A stretch of DNA of 64,000 bases from Flavobacterium cheniae (GCF_004363695.1 NZ_SNZC01000002.1:620001-684000), one strand, 5' to 3'. Counted from the stretch's first letter, positions 1-8,102 are shown. Notes: a model not told the origin generated them from the letters alone. A program made the numbers and translations.

Positions 1-69
1 CTATCGAACAAGCGAAATAATTTGATAATAATTCCTTAACTTCGTAGTTCCAACTTTTAATTTCGTACT

Positions 70-765
70 TTGTTCTTACACGATATACTTACCGCAATTC
101 CTTGGGGACTTTTGTTAGCTTTTTCAATTGGTCCTGGTTTTTTTGTTTTACTTGAAACTAGTATTACAAAAGGTTTTAGAGCGGCTTTTACTTTTGATTT
201 AGGAATTGTTTTTAGTGATATTATTTTTATTTTAATTGCTTATTTAAGTACCAATCAACTTTTAGAACAATTAAAAGATAATCCTACTTTATTTGTTATT
301 GGCGGAATTATCATGTTGGCTTACGGATTAATTTCGTTTATTCAACTCAAAAGAAATTTCAAAAAACAAACTGAAATTGAACAAGACGACGATAATATTC
401 CAAAGAAAAATTACTTTGCTCTGTTCTTCAAAGGGTTTTTATTGAATTTCATTAACATTGGAGTATTGGGTTTTTGGATGATGATTATCATTACATACGG
501 ACCACAAATGGAAATGAATACTTCACGAATTTCCGTTTTTTTCGCTGCAATTTTAGTGTTTTATTTGGCTTTCGATGTAGCTAAAATATTGTTAGCAAAG
601 CAATTGAAACACAAATTAATTCCTGCTAATATCTACAAAATCAAACGAGTGATTAGTATGGTAATTTTAATTTTTGGTTTGTTTTTTATCCTACAAGGTT
701 TCTTCCCAAAAGAAAAAGAAATGATAACTAATAAGCTATTACCAGATACTACAGTTTCTGAATAA
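70..765 (+). CDS. LysE-family amino-acid/metabolite exporter
   Basis: A 231-residue inner-membrane protein with about six hydrophobic helices. The N-terminal helix carries the family's IPWGLLLAFSIGPGFFVLLE pattern (glycine/proline-rich first helix), followed by a charged cytoplasmic loop near residues 95-115. LysE/RhtB proteins export amino acids or other small metabolites; the substrate cannot be read from sequence. The start is a TTG codon: an in-frame stop at 58-60 leaves no room upstream, and no ATG lies early enough to keep the conserved first helix. The next gene starts 17 bases downstream on the same strand, so the two may be co-transcribed. Confidence 0.85.
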   Translation: MFLHDILTAIPWGLLLAFSIGPGFFVLLETSITKGFRAAFTFDLGIVFSDIIFILIAYLSTNQLLEQLKDNPTLFVIGGIIMLAYGLISFIQLKRNFKKQTEIEQDDDNIPKKNYFALFFKGFLLNFINIGVLGFWMMIIITYGPQMEMNTSRISVFFAAILVFYLAFDVAKILLAKQLKHKLIPANIYKIKRVISMVILIFGLFFILQGFFPKEKEMITNKLLPDTTVSE

Positions 766-782
766 TTTCAAAAATTCATACT

Positions 783-1424
783 ATGAAAAAGCTTCTATTA
801 TTTCTATTTATAATTAGTTTTCATAGTTATGCTCAAGATACTATTCCAGCTTCAAAAAGTGTAATTGCTTTAGACAAAATGAACGTCGTTTACCGTGGTG
901 TTGAAAATCATTTATCAATTGCCGTAAATGGAGCAAAATCATCTCTTATTTATGGAAATGGTGTTTCTAAAAATAAAGAAGGAAAATATGTTATTCGCCC
1001 AGGTTCAGGTAATGAAACCAAAGTATTTGTTGAAATAGAAAATTTTGATGGTTCAAAAGTTGTTGAAGAGCATATTTATAAAATTGTAAACATTCCTATG
1101 CATCAAACAACAATTAATGGTGATTATTCAACTTTTAGATCTTCTTTAGAATTTAAAATAGAAGAGTTAATAGATGCAGAAATTGGAGTAAAATTTATAG
1201 ATTGTTTTTTTATCAATTGTGAAGTAACTCAATTTAATTTGAAAGTAGGAAGTTATCCAACAATTATTATAAGTGGAAATAAATTAACTCCAGAAGCGCT
1301 AAAATTAATTAAAAAAGCAAGAAAAAAAGATGTAGTTTTAATAAATCAAATAAAAGGAGAATATAATGGATTTGATGGTTTAATCAAAACCCCTCGTCCT
1401 ATTGTTTTTAAAATTATTAAATAA
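783..1424 (+). CDS. Secreted protein resembling the GldM C-terminal domain
   Basis: A 213-residue protein with a signal peptide ending SYAQ (about residues 1-18). Residues about 33-80 (NVVYRGVENHLSIAVNG, then RPGSGNETKVFVEI) resemble the repeated C-terminal domains of the gliding-motility/type IX secretion protein GldM, which has VYRG..N.L.I.V and PGSG signatures. It lacks GldM's N-terminal membrane anchor and long periplasmic stalk, so it is not GldM itself. It probably lies in the periplasm or at the outer membrane. No gldKLN genes are nearby, so a motility role is inference only. Confidence 0.7.
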   Translation: MKKLLLFLFIISFHSYAQDTIPASKSVIALDKMNVVYRGVENHLSIAVNGAKSSLIYGNGVSKNKEGKYVIRPGSGNETKVFVEIENFDGSKVVEEHIYKIVNIPMHQTTINGDYSTFRSSLEFKIEELIDAEIGVKFIDCFFINCEVTQFNLKVGSYPTIIISGNKLTPEALKLIKKARKKDVVLINQIKGEYNGFDGLIKTPRPIVFKIIK

Positions 1425-1680
1425 AAAACTGCCTAATTTCTATAAGGTTTTAGAGAGGCATCTCACGGATTCGATATATCTTTAATTAATTTTTTCTAAA
1501 AATTATCCCATAAAAAAACCTCCTGATTTCTTAGAAGGTTTTAGAGGCATCTCCCGGATTCGATATATCTTTAATTAATTTTTTCTAAAAATTATTCCAT
1601 AAAAAAACCTCCAAATTTCTTAGAAGGTTTTTGAGGCATCGCCCGGAATATCTTTAATTAATTTTTTTTAAAAATTAAAA
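1423..1680 (-). repeat. Three tandem tRNA 3'-end plus terminator remnants
   Basis: Three consecutive units of about 81-89 bases (roughly 1423-1510, 1511-1599 and 1600-1680). Read on the minus strand, each has an AT-rich spacer, then the last 14-20 bases of tRNA-Cys (the 3' side of the T arm plus acceptor strand), then a hairpin with a T-run. The intact tRNA-Cys and its own terminator follow immediately. These look like tandem copies of a tRNA/terminator unit in which most of the tRNA body is gone. The copy farthest from the tRNA is the most degraded (CTCACGG against CGCCCGG). No protein gene lies in this stretch. Confidence 0.8.
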
Positions 1681-1681
1681 C

Positions 1682-1716
1682 AAAAAAAAAGAGCTACTAT
1701 TTCTAGTAACTCTTTA
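1682..1716 (-). terminator. Terminator of tRNA-Cys
   Basis: On the minus strand AGAGTTACTA pairs with TAGTAGCTCT around a GAAA loop, followed by a run of nine T. It starts right after the tRNA 3' end. Confidence 0.8.
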
Positions 1717-1717
1717 G

Positions 1718-1788
1718 AGGCATCGCCCGGATTCGAACCGGGGTAGACGGTTTTGCAGACCGCTGCCTAGCCGCTCGGCCACGACGCC
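1718..1788 (-). tRNA. tRNA-Cys (GCA)
   Basis: A complete 71-base cloverleaf on the minus strand. The acceptor strands GGCGTCG and CGATGCC pair with one G-U, the D arm contains GGCCGAGCGGC, the anticodon loop reads CTGCAAA (anticodon GCA), and the T arm is GGTTCGAATCC. The discriminator base is U, as expected for tRNA-Cys, and CCA is not encoded. The 3' end of this gene is repeated in degraded form in the adjoining repeat train. Confidence 0.97.
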
Positions 1789-1891
1789 ATTATTTGAACG
1801 GACTGCAAATTTACATTTTATTTCTTCGAAACCAAAAAAAATATTAAGTAAATATTAAGCGCTATTATTTATCTGCGATACTTGTTTCTAA

Positions 1892-1899
1892 TACCTTTG
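1892..1899 (+). promoter_or_regulatory. Possible -7 box upstream of the sulfatase-family gene
   Basis: TACCTTTG matches TAnnTTTG, but no TTG lies at the usual upstream spacing. If used, transcription would start at about 1904-1906, inside the first codons of the longest ORF, which would favour the ATG at 1923 over 1902. Confidence 0.4.
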
Positions 1900-1901
1900 A
1901 A

Positions 1902-3842
1902 ATGAAATCAATAGATAAAATAATGCGAAAATTACTTTTTTTACGTCCAGTTCTTAATTTTATAGCAATCGGATTATTCATTTTATCAGTAAACAGATTC
2001 TTTTTATTCCTAATTTTTAATGAAAGAGTTCTTGAAACACCAAATTATTTTCAATTATTTACCATCGGACTTCGTTTTGATCTTATTCTACTTTGCTATT
2101 TAAGTTTTCTTCCATTTGTACTCTTAACTGTCTTACCAAACACTATTTTAAATAGAATAAAGAAGTTCTTTAACTTTTACTTCATTTTCTTCTTGTTCCT
2201 AATTCTATTAATGGAGTTAGCCACTTTAGATTTTATCAACCAATACGATACGCGACCAAATCGTTTGTTTTTAGATTATTTAATTTATCCCAAAGAAGTC
2301 GTTGGAACTTTAATTAAAAGCTATTTACCTTCTTTAATTATCACTACAATTTTATTAGGAATTGCATTGTTTTATGCCTTTAAGTATGGAAAAAAAGTAT
2401 TTTATCCTATCGAGAGTAACTATAAAACCAAGTTGCTTTTATTTCCAGTAGTTGCGTTTTTATTATTTTTTGGAGCTAGAGGTAGTTTAACTTCAAAACG
2501 TCCAATCAACGGAAGTAACGCTATATTTTGTTCGGATCAAATGACGAACTCATTAGGTTTAAATTCCTTTTATACAGTAGCTTTTGCAGCGTATTCAATG
2601 AAGAATGAAGGTGATGTTAAGAAGTACGGTAGAATGGATGAATTAGAAGCCTATTCTCGTGTAAAAAAGTATATGGATGTTACCGAATTTATTCCAGGAG
2701 AAGTACCTTTTTTACATCTTCAAAAACCTGATGTTTCGCAACCAAAATATAATGTAGTTATTCTTTTAGAAGAAAGTTTAGGCGCTGAATATGTTGGTAG
2801 TTTACACGGTTTAAAACTTACTCCAGAATTTGATAAATTAACTAAAGAAGGGGTATTATTTACTAAATTATATTGTACCGGAACTCGAAGTGTAAGAGGA
2901 ATCGAAGCTGTAACTTCTGGGTTTTTACCAAATCCTTCCGAAAGTATTGTTAAGTTAAGTGGTTCACAACAAGGTTTTTTTACATTGGCAGATGCTTTTG
3001 GTCGTCAAAATTATGATACGAGTTTTATTTATGGTGGAATGGCAAATTTTGATAATATGGCGTCTTTTTTTAACGGAAATGGATTCAAAAATATTATCGA
3101 TGAAACCGATTTTGATTCTGATGGAAAAAAACACGCCATGAAAGGAACTTGGGGATATTCGGATGAAGATTTAGCAGTAAAAGCTAATGAATATTTTAAA
3201 AGTTTAGGAAATAAATCGTTCTTTTCTTTGTTATTTTCAACTTCAAATCACGAACCATTTGAATTCCCTGATGGTAGAATAAAGCTTTTCGATAAAAAGA
3301 AAAATACCGTAAATAATGCCATGAAATATGCCGATTTTTCTATTGGTAAATTTTTCGAATTAGCTAAAAAAGAATCGTATTACAAGAACACTATTTTTGT
3401 AGTTATTGCAGATCATAACACTAGAACTTACGGTAAAAATTTAGTTCCAGTAAATAAATTTCATATTCCTGCTTTGATCATTGCTCCAAATGTTGATAAA
3501 GGAATTACCTATGATAATTTGGCAAGTCAAATGGATATTCCATCAACGGTTTTAGCTTTATCTGGTATCATTACTAAATCACCAATGCCTGGAAGAAATT
3601 TACTAAAATTACCAAAAGGAACAAAAGGAAGAACCATTATGTTATTCCATGAAACGTATGCATTTAGAGTTGAAGATGATATTGTTATCTTAAATCCAAA
3701 CGCAAAACCATTACAGTTTAAAGTAAAAAGTGATACTGAATTAATTCCGGTTGCTTTAAATGAAGAATTAGCCAAAGATGCGCTAGCTCATATTGTTGCA
3801 TCGAGTAATATGTACAAGAAAAGAGTTTATAAAATAGATTAA
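1902..3842 (+). CDS. LTA synthase-like sulfatase-fold phosphotransferase
   Basis: A 646-residue protein with five membrane helices (about residues 17-39, 55-78, 88-110, 143-161 and 178-192) and a periplasmic alkaline-phosphatase/sulfatase-fold domain. The metal-binding Glu is in ILLEESLG (about 290), the nucleophile Thr in TGTRSVRG (about 328), and the late metal ligands in VIADHN. The architecture is that of lipoteichoic-acid synthase and phosphoglycerol or phosphoethanolamine transferases. Bacteroidota make no lipoteichoic acid, so the likely role is adding a phospho-alcohol to a glycolipid or periplasmic glycan. The ATG at 1923 is an alternative start. Confidence 0.88.
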   Translation: MKSIDKIMRKLLFLRPVLNFIAIGLFILSVNRFFLFLIFNERVLETPNYFQLFTIGLRFDLILLCYLSFLPFVLLTVLPNTILNRIKKFFNFYFIFFLFLILLMELATLDFINQYDTRPNRLFLDYLIYPKEVVGTLIKSYLPSLIITTILLGIALFYAFKYGKKVFYPIESNYKTKLLLFPVVAFLLFFGARGSLTSKRPINGSNAIFCSDQMTNSLGLNSFYTVAFAAYSMKNEGDVKKYGRMDELEAYSRVKKYMDVTEFIPGEVPFLHLQKPDVSQPKYNVVILLEESLGAEYVGSLHGLKLTPEFDKLTKEGVLFTKLYCTGTRSVRGIEAVTSGFLPNPSESIVKLSGSQQGFFTLADAFGRQNYDTSFIYGGMANFDNMASFFNGNGFKNIIDETDFDSDGKKHAMKGTWGYSDEDLAVKANEYFKSLGNKSFFSLLFSTSNHEPFEFPDGRIKLFDKKKNTVNNAMKYADFSIGKFFELAKKESYYKNTIFVVIADHNTRTYGKNLVPVNKFHIPALIIAPNVDKGITYDNLASQMDIPSTVLALSGIITKSPMPGRNLLKLPKGTKGRTIMLFHETYAFRVEDDIVILNPNAKPLQFKVKSDTELIPVALNEELAKDALAHIVASSNMYKKRVYKID

Positions 3843-3844
3843 AA

Positions 3845-3878
3845 AAATGGAAGAGTTAATTTCTAAACTCTTCCATTT
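3845..3878 (-). terminator. Terminator hairpin overlapping the 3' end of folB
   Basis: A perfect 13-base stem (3845-3857 with 3866-3878) and an 8-base loop, followed on the minus strand by T's. The folB stop codon (3856-3858) sits at the stem/loop border, so the last folB codons form one arm. The hairpin also lies just after the convergent gene ending at 3842 and may serve both. Confidence 0.75.
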
Positions 3879-4215
3879 CTATTGTAACCGCTTCTACATC
3901 GCCACCAATTGGAGGATTCAATTTAGAAACTGCTAATTTTATTCGAGAAATCGAAGGAATTTCCGCAAAACATCTAGTGATAATACGTTGGGCAACATGT
4001 TCTAATAATTTAGAACGAATCGCCATTTCTTCTACCACAATTTTATTTAATAATACATAATCAACCGTATCTTCTAATTCATCGGTTTGAGATGATTTAC
4101 GTAAATCGGTTTTTATTTCTAAATCTACACGGTAGTCAGAACCTATTTTTCCTTCTTCAATTAAGCATCCGTGATAGGAATACGTGCGAATATTTTGTAA
4201 TTTAATAGTTCCCAT
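3856..4215 (-). CDS. folB: Dihydroneopterin aldolase
   Basis: A 119-residue protein of normal FolB length. It converts 7,8-dihydroneopterin to 6-hydroxymethyl-dihydropterin and glycolaldehyde in folate synthesis, as a cytosolic multimer. Family features are the N-terminal I.L.NI..YSYHGCLIEE.KIG segment, with the substrate-binding Glu after HG, and the C-terminal IKLAVSKLNPPIGGDVEAVTIEM strand with the catalytic Lys and the P..G motif. It is convergent with the sulfatase-family gene and divergent from glnS. Confidence 0.93.
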   Translation of the reverse strand: MGTIKLQNIRTYSYHGCLIEEGKIGSDYRVDLEIKTDLRKSSQTDELEDTVDYVLLNKIVVEEMAIRSKLLEHVAQRIITRCFAEIPSISRIKLAVSKLNPPIGGDVEAVTIEMEEFRN

Positions 4216-4287
4216 TTTTTCTTTTATTATATACCAAATTTACCAATTTTTAGCCATTTTTAAGGTATTAAACCATGAAACTTTATA

Positions 4288-4295
4288 TATCTTTG
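4288..4295 (+). promoter_or_regulatory. -7 box of glnS
   Basis: TATCTTTG matches TAnnTTTG and ends 17 bases before the ATG of glnS; no clear TTG -33 element is seen. Confidence 0.55.
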
Positions 4296-4312
4296 CATAA
4301 ATTTTTGATACT

Positions 4313-5995
4313 ATGTCAACAGAAGAAAAATCATTGAATTTTATAGAACAAATCATTGAAGAAGATTTAAAAAATGGTTTGTCAGCAGATAAATTACGTT
4401 TTCGTTTTCCACCAGAACCAAATGGGTATTTGCATGTAGGTCATGCTAGTGCAATTTGCTTAAATTTTGGTTTAGGAATCGATTACAAAGCACCAGTAAA
4501 TCTTCGTTTCGACGATACCAATCCATCTAAAGAAGAGCAAGAATATGTTGATGCAATTAAGCGCGATGTAGAATGGCTAGGTTTTAAATGGGATAAAGAA
4601 TGTTATGCTTCTGATTATTTCCAACAATTATACGATTGGGCAGTGGAATTAATCAAAAAAGATAAAGCGTATGTGGATAGCCAAACTTCGGAAGAAATGG
4701 CGCAACAAAAAGGAACTCCTACGCAACCAGGAACCGATTCTCCTTACAGAAATCGTTCAATCGAAGAGAATTTGGATTTATTCACACGTATGAAAAACGG
4801 AGAATTCGAAAAAGGAACTCACGTTTTACGTGCTAAAATTTCGATGGGTGCTAACAATATGTTGATGCGTGATCCTATTATTTACCGCATTATGCACGCA
4901 CATCACCATAGAACAGGAAACGATTGGTGTATCTATCCAATGTACGACTGGGCACATGGTGAAAGTGATTATTTAGAGCAAATTTCACATTCATTTTGTA
5001 CGTTAGAATTCTTGCCTCACCGTGAGTTATATGATTGGTTTTTGAATCAAATTTATGACCCAGCAAAGGTGCGACCAAAGCAAAGAGAATTTGCTCGTAG
5101 AAATTTATCACATACAGTTGTTTCTAAACGTAAATTATTACAATTAGTTGAAGAAAAGCACGTTACAGGTTGGGATGACCCTCGTATGAGTACGATTTCT
5201 GGAATGAGAAGACGTGGTTATACACCAAATTCTATTGTAAATTTTGCTAACACAATCGGTATTGCAAAACGCGATAATTTGATTGATGTTTCGCTTTTAG
5301 AATTCTGTGTTCGTGAAGATTTGAACAAAGTTGCACCTCGTGTAATGGCAGTTTTAGATCCAGTAAAATTAGTAATTACGAATTATCCTGAAGGACAAGA
5401 AGAGTGGTTAGAAGCTGAAAATAATCCGGAAGAAGAAGTAATGACCTACAGAAAAGTGCCATTTTCTAAAGAATTATATATTGAAAGAGAAGATTTTCAA
5501 GAAGAAGCACATAAGAAATTTTTCCGATTAACTTTAGGAACTGAAGTTCGTTTAAAAAATGCGTATATCATTAAAGGTGAATCAGTTGTAAAAGACGAAA
5601 ACGGAAAAATCACAGAAATTCACGTTACTTACGACGTAGATTCTAAATCAGGAAGTGGAACAGAAGCAAGTCAAAGAAAAGTAAAAGGAACTATTCATTG
5701 GGTTTCTATTCCTCATGCAAAAGAAGCAGAAGTTCGTGTCTATGATCGATTATTTACCAATGAAAGTCCAGATAAAGACAAAGAAGTTGATTTTAAAGAA
5801 TTTATCAATCCAAATTCATTAAAAGTAATTACAGGTTATGTGGAACCAAGTTTAGTTACTTCAAAAGAATTAGAGCATTTCCAATTTCAACGTTTAGGAT
5901 ATTTCTGTGTAGATAGAGATTCAACAGCTGAAAAATTAGTTTTCAACAAAACGGTTGGACTTAGAGATACTTGGGCAAAAATTTCTGAACAATAA
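4313..5995 (+). CDS. glnS: Glutaminyl-tRNA synthetase
   Basis: A 560-residue class I aminoacyl-tRNA synthetase that charges tRNA-Gln. The Rossmann fold begins at FRFPPEPNGYLHVGHASA, where the HVGH element corresponds to HIGH and the PEPNGY context is characteristic of GlnRS. The KMSKS-like element is VVSKRK. The C-terminal part (from about residue 340) forms the two anticodon-binding beta barrels. A separate gltX lies at 9.9-11.4 kb, so Gln-tRNA is probably made directly rather than by transamidation. It is transcribed alone, with its own -7 box and terminator. Confidence 0.96.
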   Translation: MSTEEKSLNFIEQIIEEDLKNGLSADKLRFRFPPEPNGYLHVGHASAICLNFGLGIDYKAPVNLRFDDTNPSKEEQEYVDAIKRDVEWLGFKWDKECYASDYFQQLYDWAVELIKKDKAYVDSQTSEEMAQQKGTPTQPGTDSPYRNRSIEENLDLFTRMKNGEFEKGTHVLRAKISMGANNMLMRDPIIYRIMHAHHHRTGNDWCIYPMYDWAHGESDYLEQISHSFCTLEFLPHRELYDWFLNQIYDPAKVRPKQREFARRNLSHTVVSKRKLLQLVEEKHVTGWDDPRMSTISGMRRRGYTPNSIVNFANTIGIAKRDNLIDVSLLEFCVREDLNKVAPRVMAVLDPVKLVITNYPEGQEEWLEAENNPEEEVMTYRKVPFSKELYIEREDFQEEAHKKFFRLTLGTEVRLKNAYIIKGESVVKDENGKITEIHVTYDVDSKSGSGTEASQRKVKGTIHWVSIPHAKEAEVRVYDRLFTNESPDKDKEVDFKEFINPNSLKVITGYVEPSLVTSKELEHFQFQRLGYFCVDRDSTAEKLVFNKTVGLRDTWAKISEQ

Positions 5996-6050
5996 AATTT
6001 CAATAATTGTCACATCGAGCGAAGTCGAGATGTTTTCATATAAATAATAA

Positions 6051-6082
6051 AACCTGCAAAATTTTCATTGCAGGTTTTTTAT
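6051..6082 (+). terminator. Terminator after glnS
   Basis: AACCTGCAA pairs perfectly with TTGCAGGTT (9-bp stem, 8-base loop), followed by a T-run. Confidence 0.9.
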
Positions 6083-6353
6083 TTCACTTTCATTAAAATA
6101 TAACTAATACTGATTTGAAATTTATTTTCAATTAGTTTTTACTATTATTATTAAAATCTATCAAAAATTAATTTTTAATAATTAAAAACTTAAAAAGTGA
6201 CTTTCATAAATGAATTGTAAGAAAAAAACTTTTTTAGGTAAAGTGTTTTTACATCTTTATTGGTGAAAACATCAGAAATCGCCTTATTTTAATTTTTGAC
6301 TCTTTTTCCCTTGATTTTCGACTTTTTAATCAGATAAATTATTTTTCACCAAA

Positions 6354-6375
6354 TTTTTATCATCGATGATAAAAA
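6354..6375. repeat. Perfect 22-bp palindrome
   Basis: TTTTTATCATC followed by its exact reverse complement. It is downstream of the minus-strand gene ending at 6425 and upstream of a plus-strand promoter-like sequence. It could be an operator or a weak hairpin; the stem is too AT-rich for a convincing terminator. Confidence 0.6.
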
Positions 6376-6383
6376 AGTTATTC

Positions 6384-6411
6384 TTGTAAAATTACAGTTG
6401 TCTTACTTTTG
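6384..6411 (+). promoter_or_regulatory. Promoter-like sequence antisense to the small membrane genes
   Basis: TTG at 6384-6386 and TACTTTTG at 6404-6411 are 17 bases apart, within the TTG/TAnnTTTG spacing known for Flavobacterium. No plus-strand gene follows; a transcript would run antisense into the gene at 6425-6619. Confidence 0.45.
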
Positions 6412-6424
6412 AATCAAAAATATA

Positions 6425-6619
6425 TTACGCTTCATCTTTTGTTGTACGAACAAGATTGATTCCCGAAATAAAAAATACAAGACCCAAAATTCCATAGGTT
6501 GCAAGCATTTTAATATTTTGTGTAGTTCCGCCACTATTTACAAATAGATAAGCAGCATAGATAAGCCCAACAATTCCAAGTATAGTAAGTACGGCGCCAA
6601 AAATTCTTTTGAGATTCAT
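6425..6619 (-). CDS. Small two-helix membrane protein, unknown
   Basis: A 64-residue protein with two hydrophobic helices (about 8-27 and 40-58), basic at the N terminus (MNLKRIF) and charged at the C terminus (RTTKDEA). I do not recognise a named family. It is 29 bases downstream of another tiny membrane protein on the same strand, so the two probably form a small operon. Confidence 0.7.
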   Translation of the reverse strand: MNLKRIFGAVLTILGIVGLIYAAYLFVNSGGTTQNIKMLATYGILGLVFFISGINLVRTTKDEA

Positions 6620-6648
6620 ATGATATTATTTATTGAATTTAGAAATAG

Positions 6649-6834
6649 TTATACTTGTATGCTGGTAAGTTTGCTTAAAAGCCCAAAAGCCTTCAGCACC
6701 CAAACAACAACAACAATTAAAACAATAATGTTGACAATTTTTTTAATCTTGCCATCCATTGGAATGTAATTGTTTACTAACCAAAGCAGGAACCCAACAA
6801 TAACAAGGACGATTAAAATATTGACTAATGGCAT
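6649..6834 (-). CDS. Thivi_2564-like small membrane protein
   Basis: A 61-residue protein, nearly all hydrophobic, with two helices separated by VNNYIPMDGKIKKIVN. The PMDGKIKKI connector and the length match the small Thivi_2564-type membrane proteins common in Bacteroidota and Proteobacteria. Their function is unknown. It is the first gene of a two-gene unit with the 64-residue protein downstream. Confidence 0.75.
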   Translation of the reverse strand: MPLVNILIVLVIVGFLLWLVNNYIPMDGKIKKIVNIIVLIVVVVWVLKAFGLLSKLTSIQV

Positions 6835-6950
6835 GATTTTTTTGGATTAATTATGTACTTACAAAATTCAATTATTTATGAATCAATTAATTACACAATT
6901 TTATTATTTTCTTATATATTTCACACCTAATTAATTTTTAATAATCACAT

Positions 6951-6983
6951 AAAAAAAACCACCAATTAAAAATTGATGGTTTT
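6951..6983 (-). terminator. Terminator after the SPFH gene
   Basis: Read on the minus strand, AAACCATCAATT pairs with AATTGGTGGTTT (one U-G) around a TTTA loop, then a T-run of about eight. The polarity fits the gene ending at 7030. Confidence 0.8.
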
Positions 6984-6991
6984 CGTTTTTC

Positions 6992-7018
6992 ATGCTATCC
7001 CGAAGTTTCGGGATTAGT
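6992..7018. repeat. REP-like hairpin with CATGCT/AGCAT ends
   Basis: CATGCT, then an inner inverted repeat ATCCCGAA-GT-TTCGGGAT (6997-7014), then TAGTTCAGCAT just beyond. The outer CATGCT/AGCAT arms resemble the core of the hairpins around the GIY-YIG gene at 21.4-21.9 kb. Confidence 0.55.
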
Positions 7019-7029
7019 TCAGCATTTAT

Positions 7030-8004
7030 TTATACTTCTTCAGATTCTCCTTCTGTTCCAAATTCGTCTTTTTGATGTTTCTTAGCAACTTTTTTGATGT
7101 TTCCTTTTTTCATCATTTCGCCTACTTGGTTTGATGCACTAAATGAAGCCACCATGTTGTTTAACATGTCACTTCCAGCTTGAGGTGAGTTTGGTAATAA
7201 AATTAAATTACTATTTGCATCTGCACCGATCGCTTGTAAAGTATCGTAATGTTGCGTTACAACAATTAAAGCCGAAGCTTCTTGAGAATTAATTCCCACT
7301 TTGTTTAACACATCAACTGATTCTACTAAACCACGAGCAATTTCTCTTCTTTGGTCAGCAATACCTTGACCTTGAAGTCTTTTACTTTCAGCTTCTGCTT
7401 TTGCTTTGGCAACAATTCTGATTCTTCCTGCTTCTGCTTCATATTCTGCAGCAGTTTTTTCACGGTCAGCCGCGTTAATACGGTTCATCGCATTTTTAAC
7501 TTGAATATCTGGATCAATATCCGTAATTAACGTATTGATAATGTCATAACCATAAGTTGTCATCGCTTCGTTTAACTCACGTTTTACCGCAACTGCAATA
7601 TCATCTTTACGCTCAAAAACGTCGTCTAATTTTAATTTTGGAACTTCAGCACGCACAACGTCAAATACATAAGACGTAATTTGATCGTGTGGATATTCTA
7701 ATTTATAAAACGCTTCGTATGCTTTTTCTTGTAATACTTTAAACTGAACCGAAACTTTCATTTTAACGAATACGTTATCTTTTGTTTTGGTTTCGATGAT
7801 AACATCTAATTGTTGAATTCTTAGATTAACGCGACCCGCAATTCTATCCACAACTGGAATTTTTAAATGTAAACCAGAATTTCTCAAACTAAGAAATTTT
7901 CCAAAACGTTCCACAACAACAACTGTTTGTTGTTTTACAGTGAAGAAAGAAGATAAAAGGACAATTAATCCAACGAAAATAAGAGGGAACATGATAAACT
8001 CCAT
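7030..8004 (-). CDS. SPFH/band-7 membrane protease-subunit-like protein
   Basis: A 324-residue protein of the stomatin/prohibitin (SPFH) family. It has one N-terminal membrane helix (about 3-22), a band-7 domain beginning at VKQQTVVVVERFGKFLSLRNSGLH, the conserved NAMNRINAADREKTAAEYEAEA coiled coil (about 190-225), and an AKAKAEAESKRLQGQGIADQRREIARG segment typical of QmcA-like proteins. Such proteins form membrane-bound oligomeric rings that organise microdomains. No NfeD partner gene is adjacent. The C terminus is charged. Confidence 0.9.
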   Translation of the reverse strand: MEFIMFPLIFVGLIVLLSSFFTVKQQTVVVVERFGKFLSLRNSGLHLKIPVVDRIAGRVNLRIQQLDVIIETKTKDNVFVKMKVSVQFKVLQEKAYEAFYKLEYPHDQITSYVFDVVRAEVPKLKLDDVFERKDDIAVAVKRELNEAMTTYGYDIINTLITDIDPDIQVKNAMNRINAADREKTAAEYEAEAGRIRIVAKAKAEAESKRLQGQGIADQRREIARGLVESVDVLNKVGINSQEASALIVVTQHYDTLQAIGADANSNLILLPNSPQAGSDMLNNMVASFSASNQVGEMMKKGNIKKVAKKHQKDEFGTEGESEEV

Positions 8005-8076
8005 GATTTTATAGTTTTAGTTATACCTATTATACGCTTTTTAAAGTAAAAAGTTACAAAAACCAATTTTTAAGTT

Positions 8077-8084
8077 TACTTTTG
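8077..8084 (+). promoter_or_regulatory. -7 box upstream of the beta-barrel gene
   Basis: TACTTTTG matches TAnnTTTG and places the transcription start near 8090, so the TTG at 8082 cannot be the start codon and the ATG at 8103 is used. Confidence 0.55.
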
Positions 8085-8102
8085 GCGCTTAAATTTTTAC
8101 AG

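Larger units (their letters stand above)
5996..6424. other. Gene-free interval after glnS
   Basis: This interval holds a short repeat at about 6007-6033 (GTCACATCGAGCG followed by AAGTCGAGATGT, an imperfect palindrome), the glnS terminator, then about 270 bases of AT-rich DNA without a credible ORF. It ends with a 22-base palindrome and a plus-strand promoter-like sequence. Confidence 0.7.

Noticed and set aside
1455..1475. tRNA-like GAGGCATCTC...TTCGA fragments as additional tRNA genes
   Set aside because: Only the last ~20 bases of the tRNA are present; the anticodon and D arms are absent, so no tRNA can form.
1423..1788. Direct repeats with regular spacing, considered as a CRISPR array
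   Set aside because: The units are about 81-89 bases and nearly identical throughout, with no unique spacers. They match the adjacent tRNA 3' end and a terminator, and no cas genes are present.
1902..3842. True lipoteichoic acid synthase
   Set aside because: The fold and motifs fit, but Bacteroidota are Gram-negative and make no lipoteichoic acid; a related phosphotransfer role is more likely.
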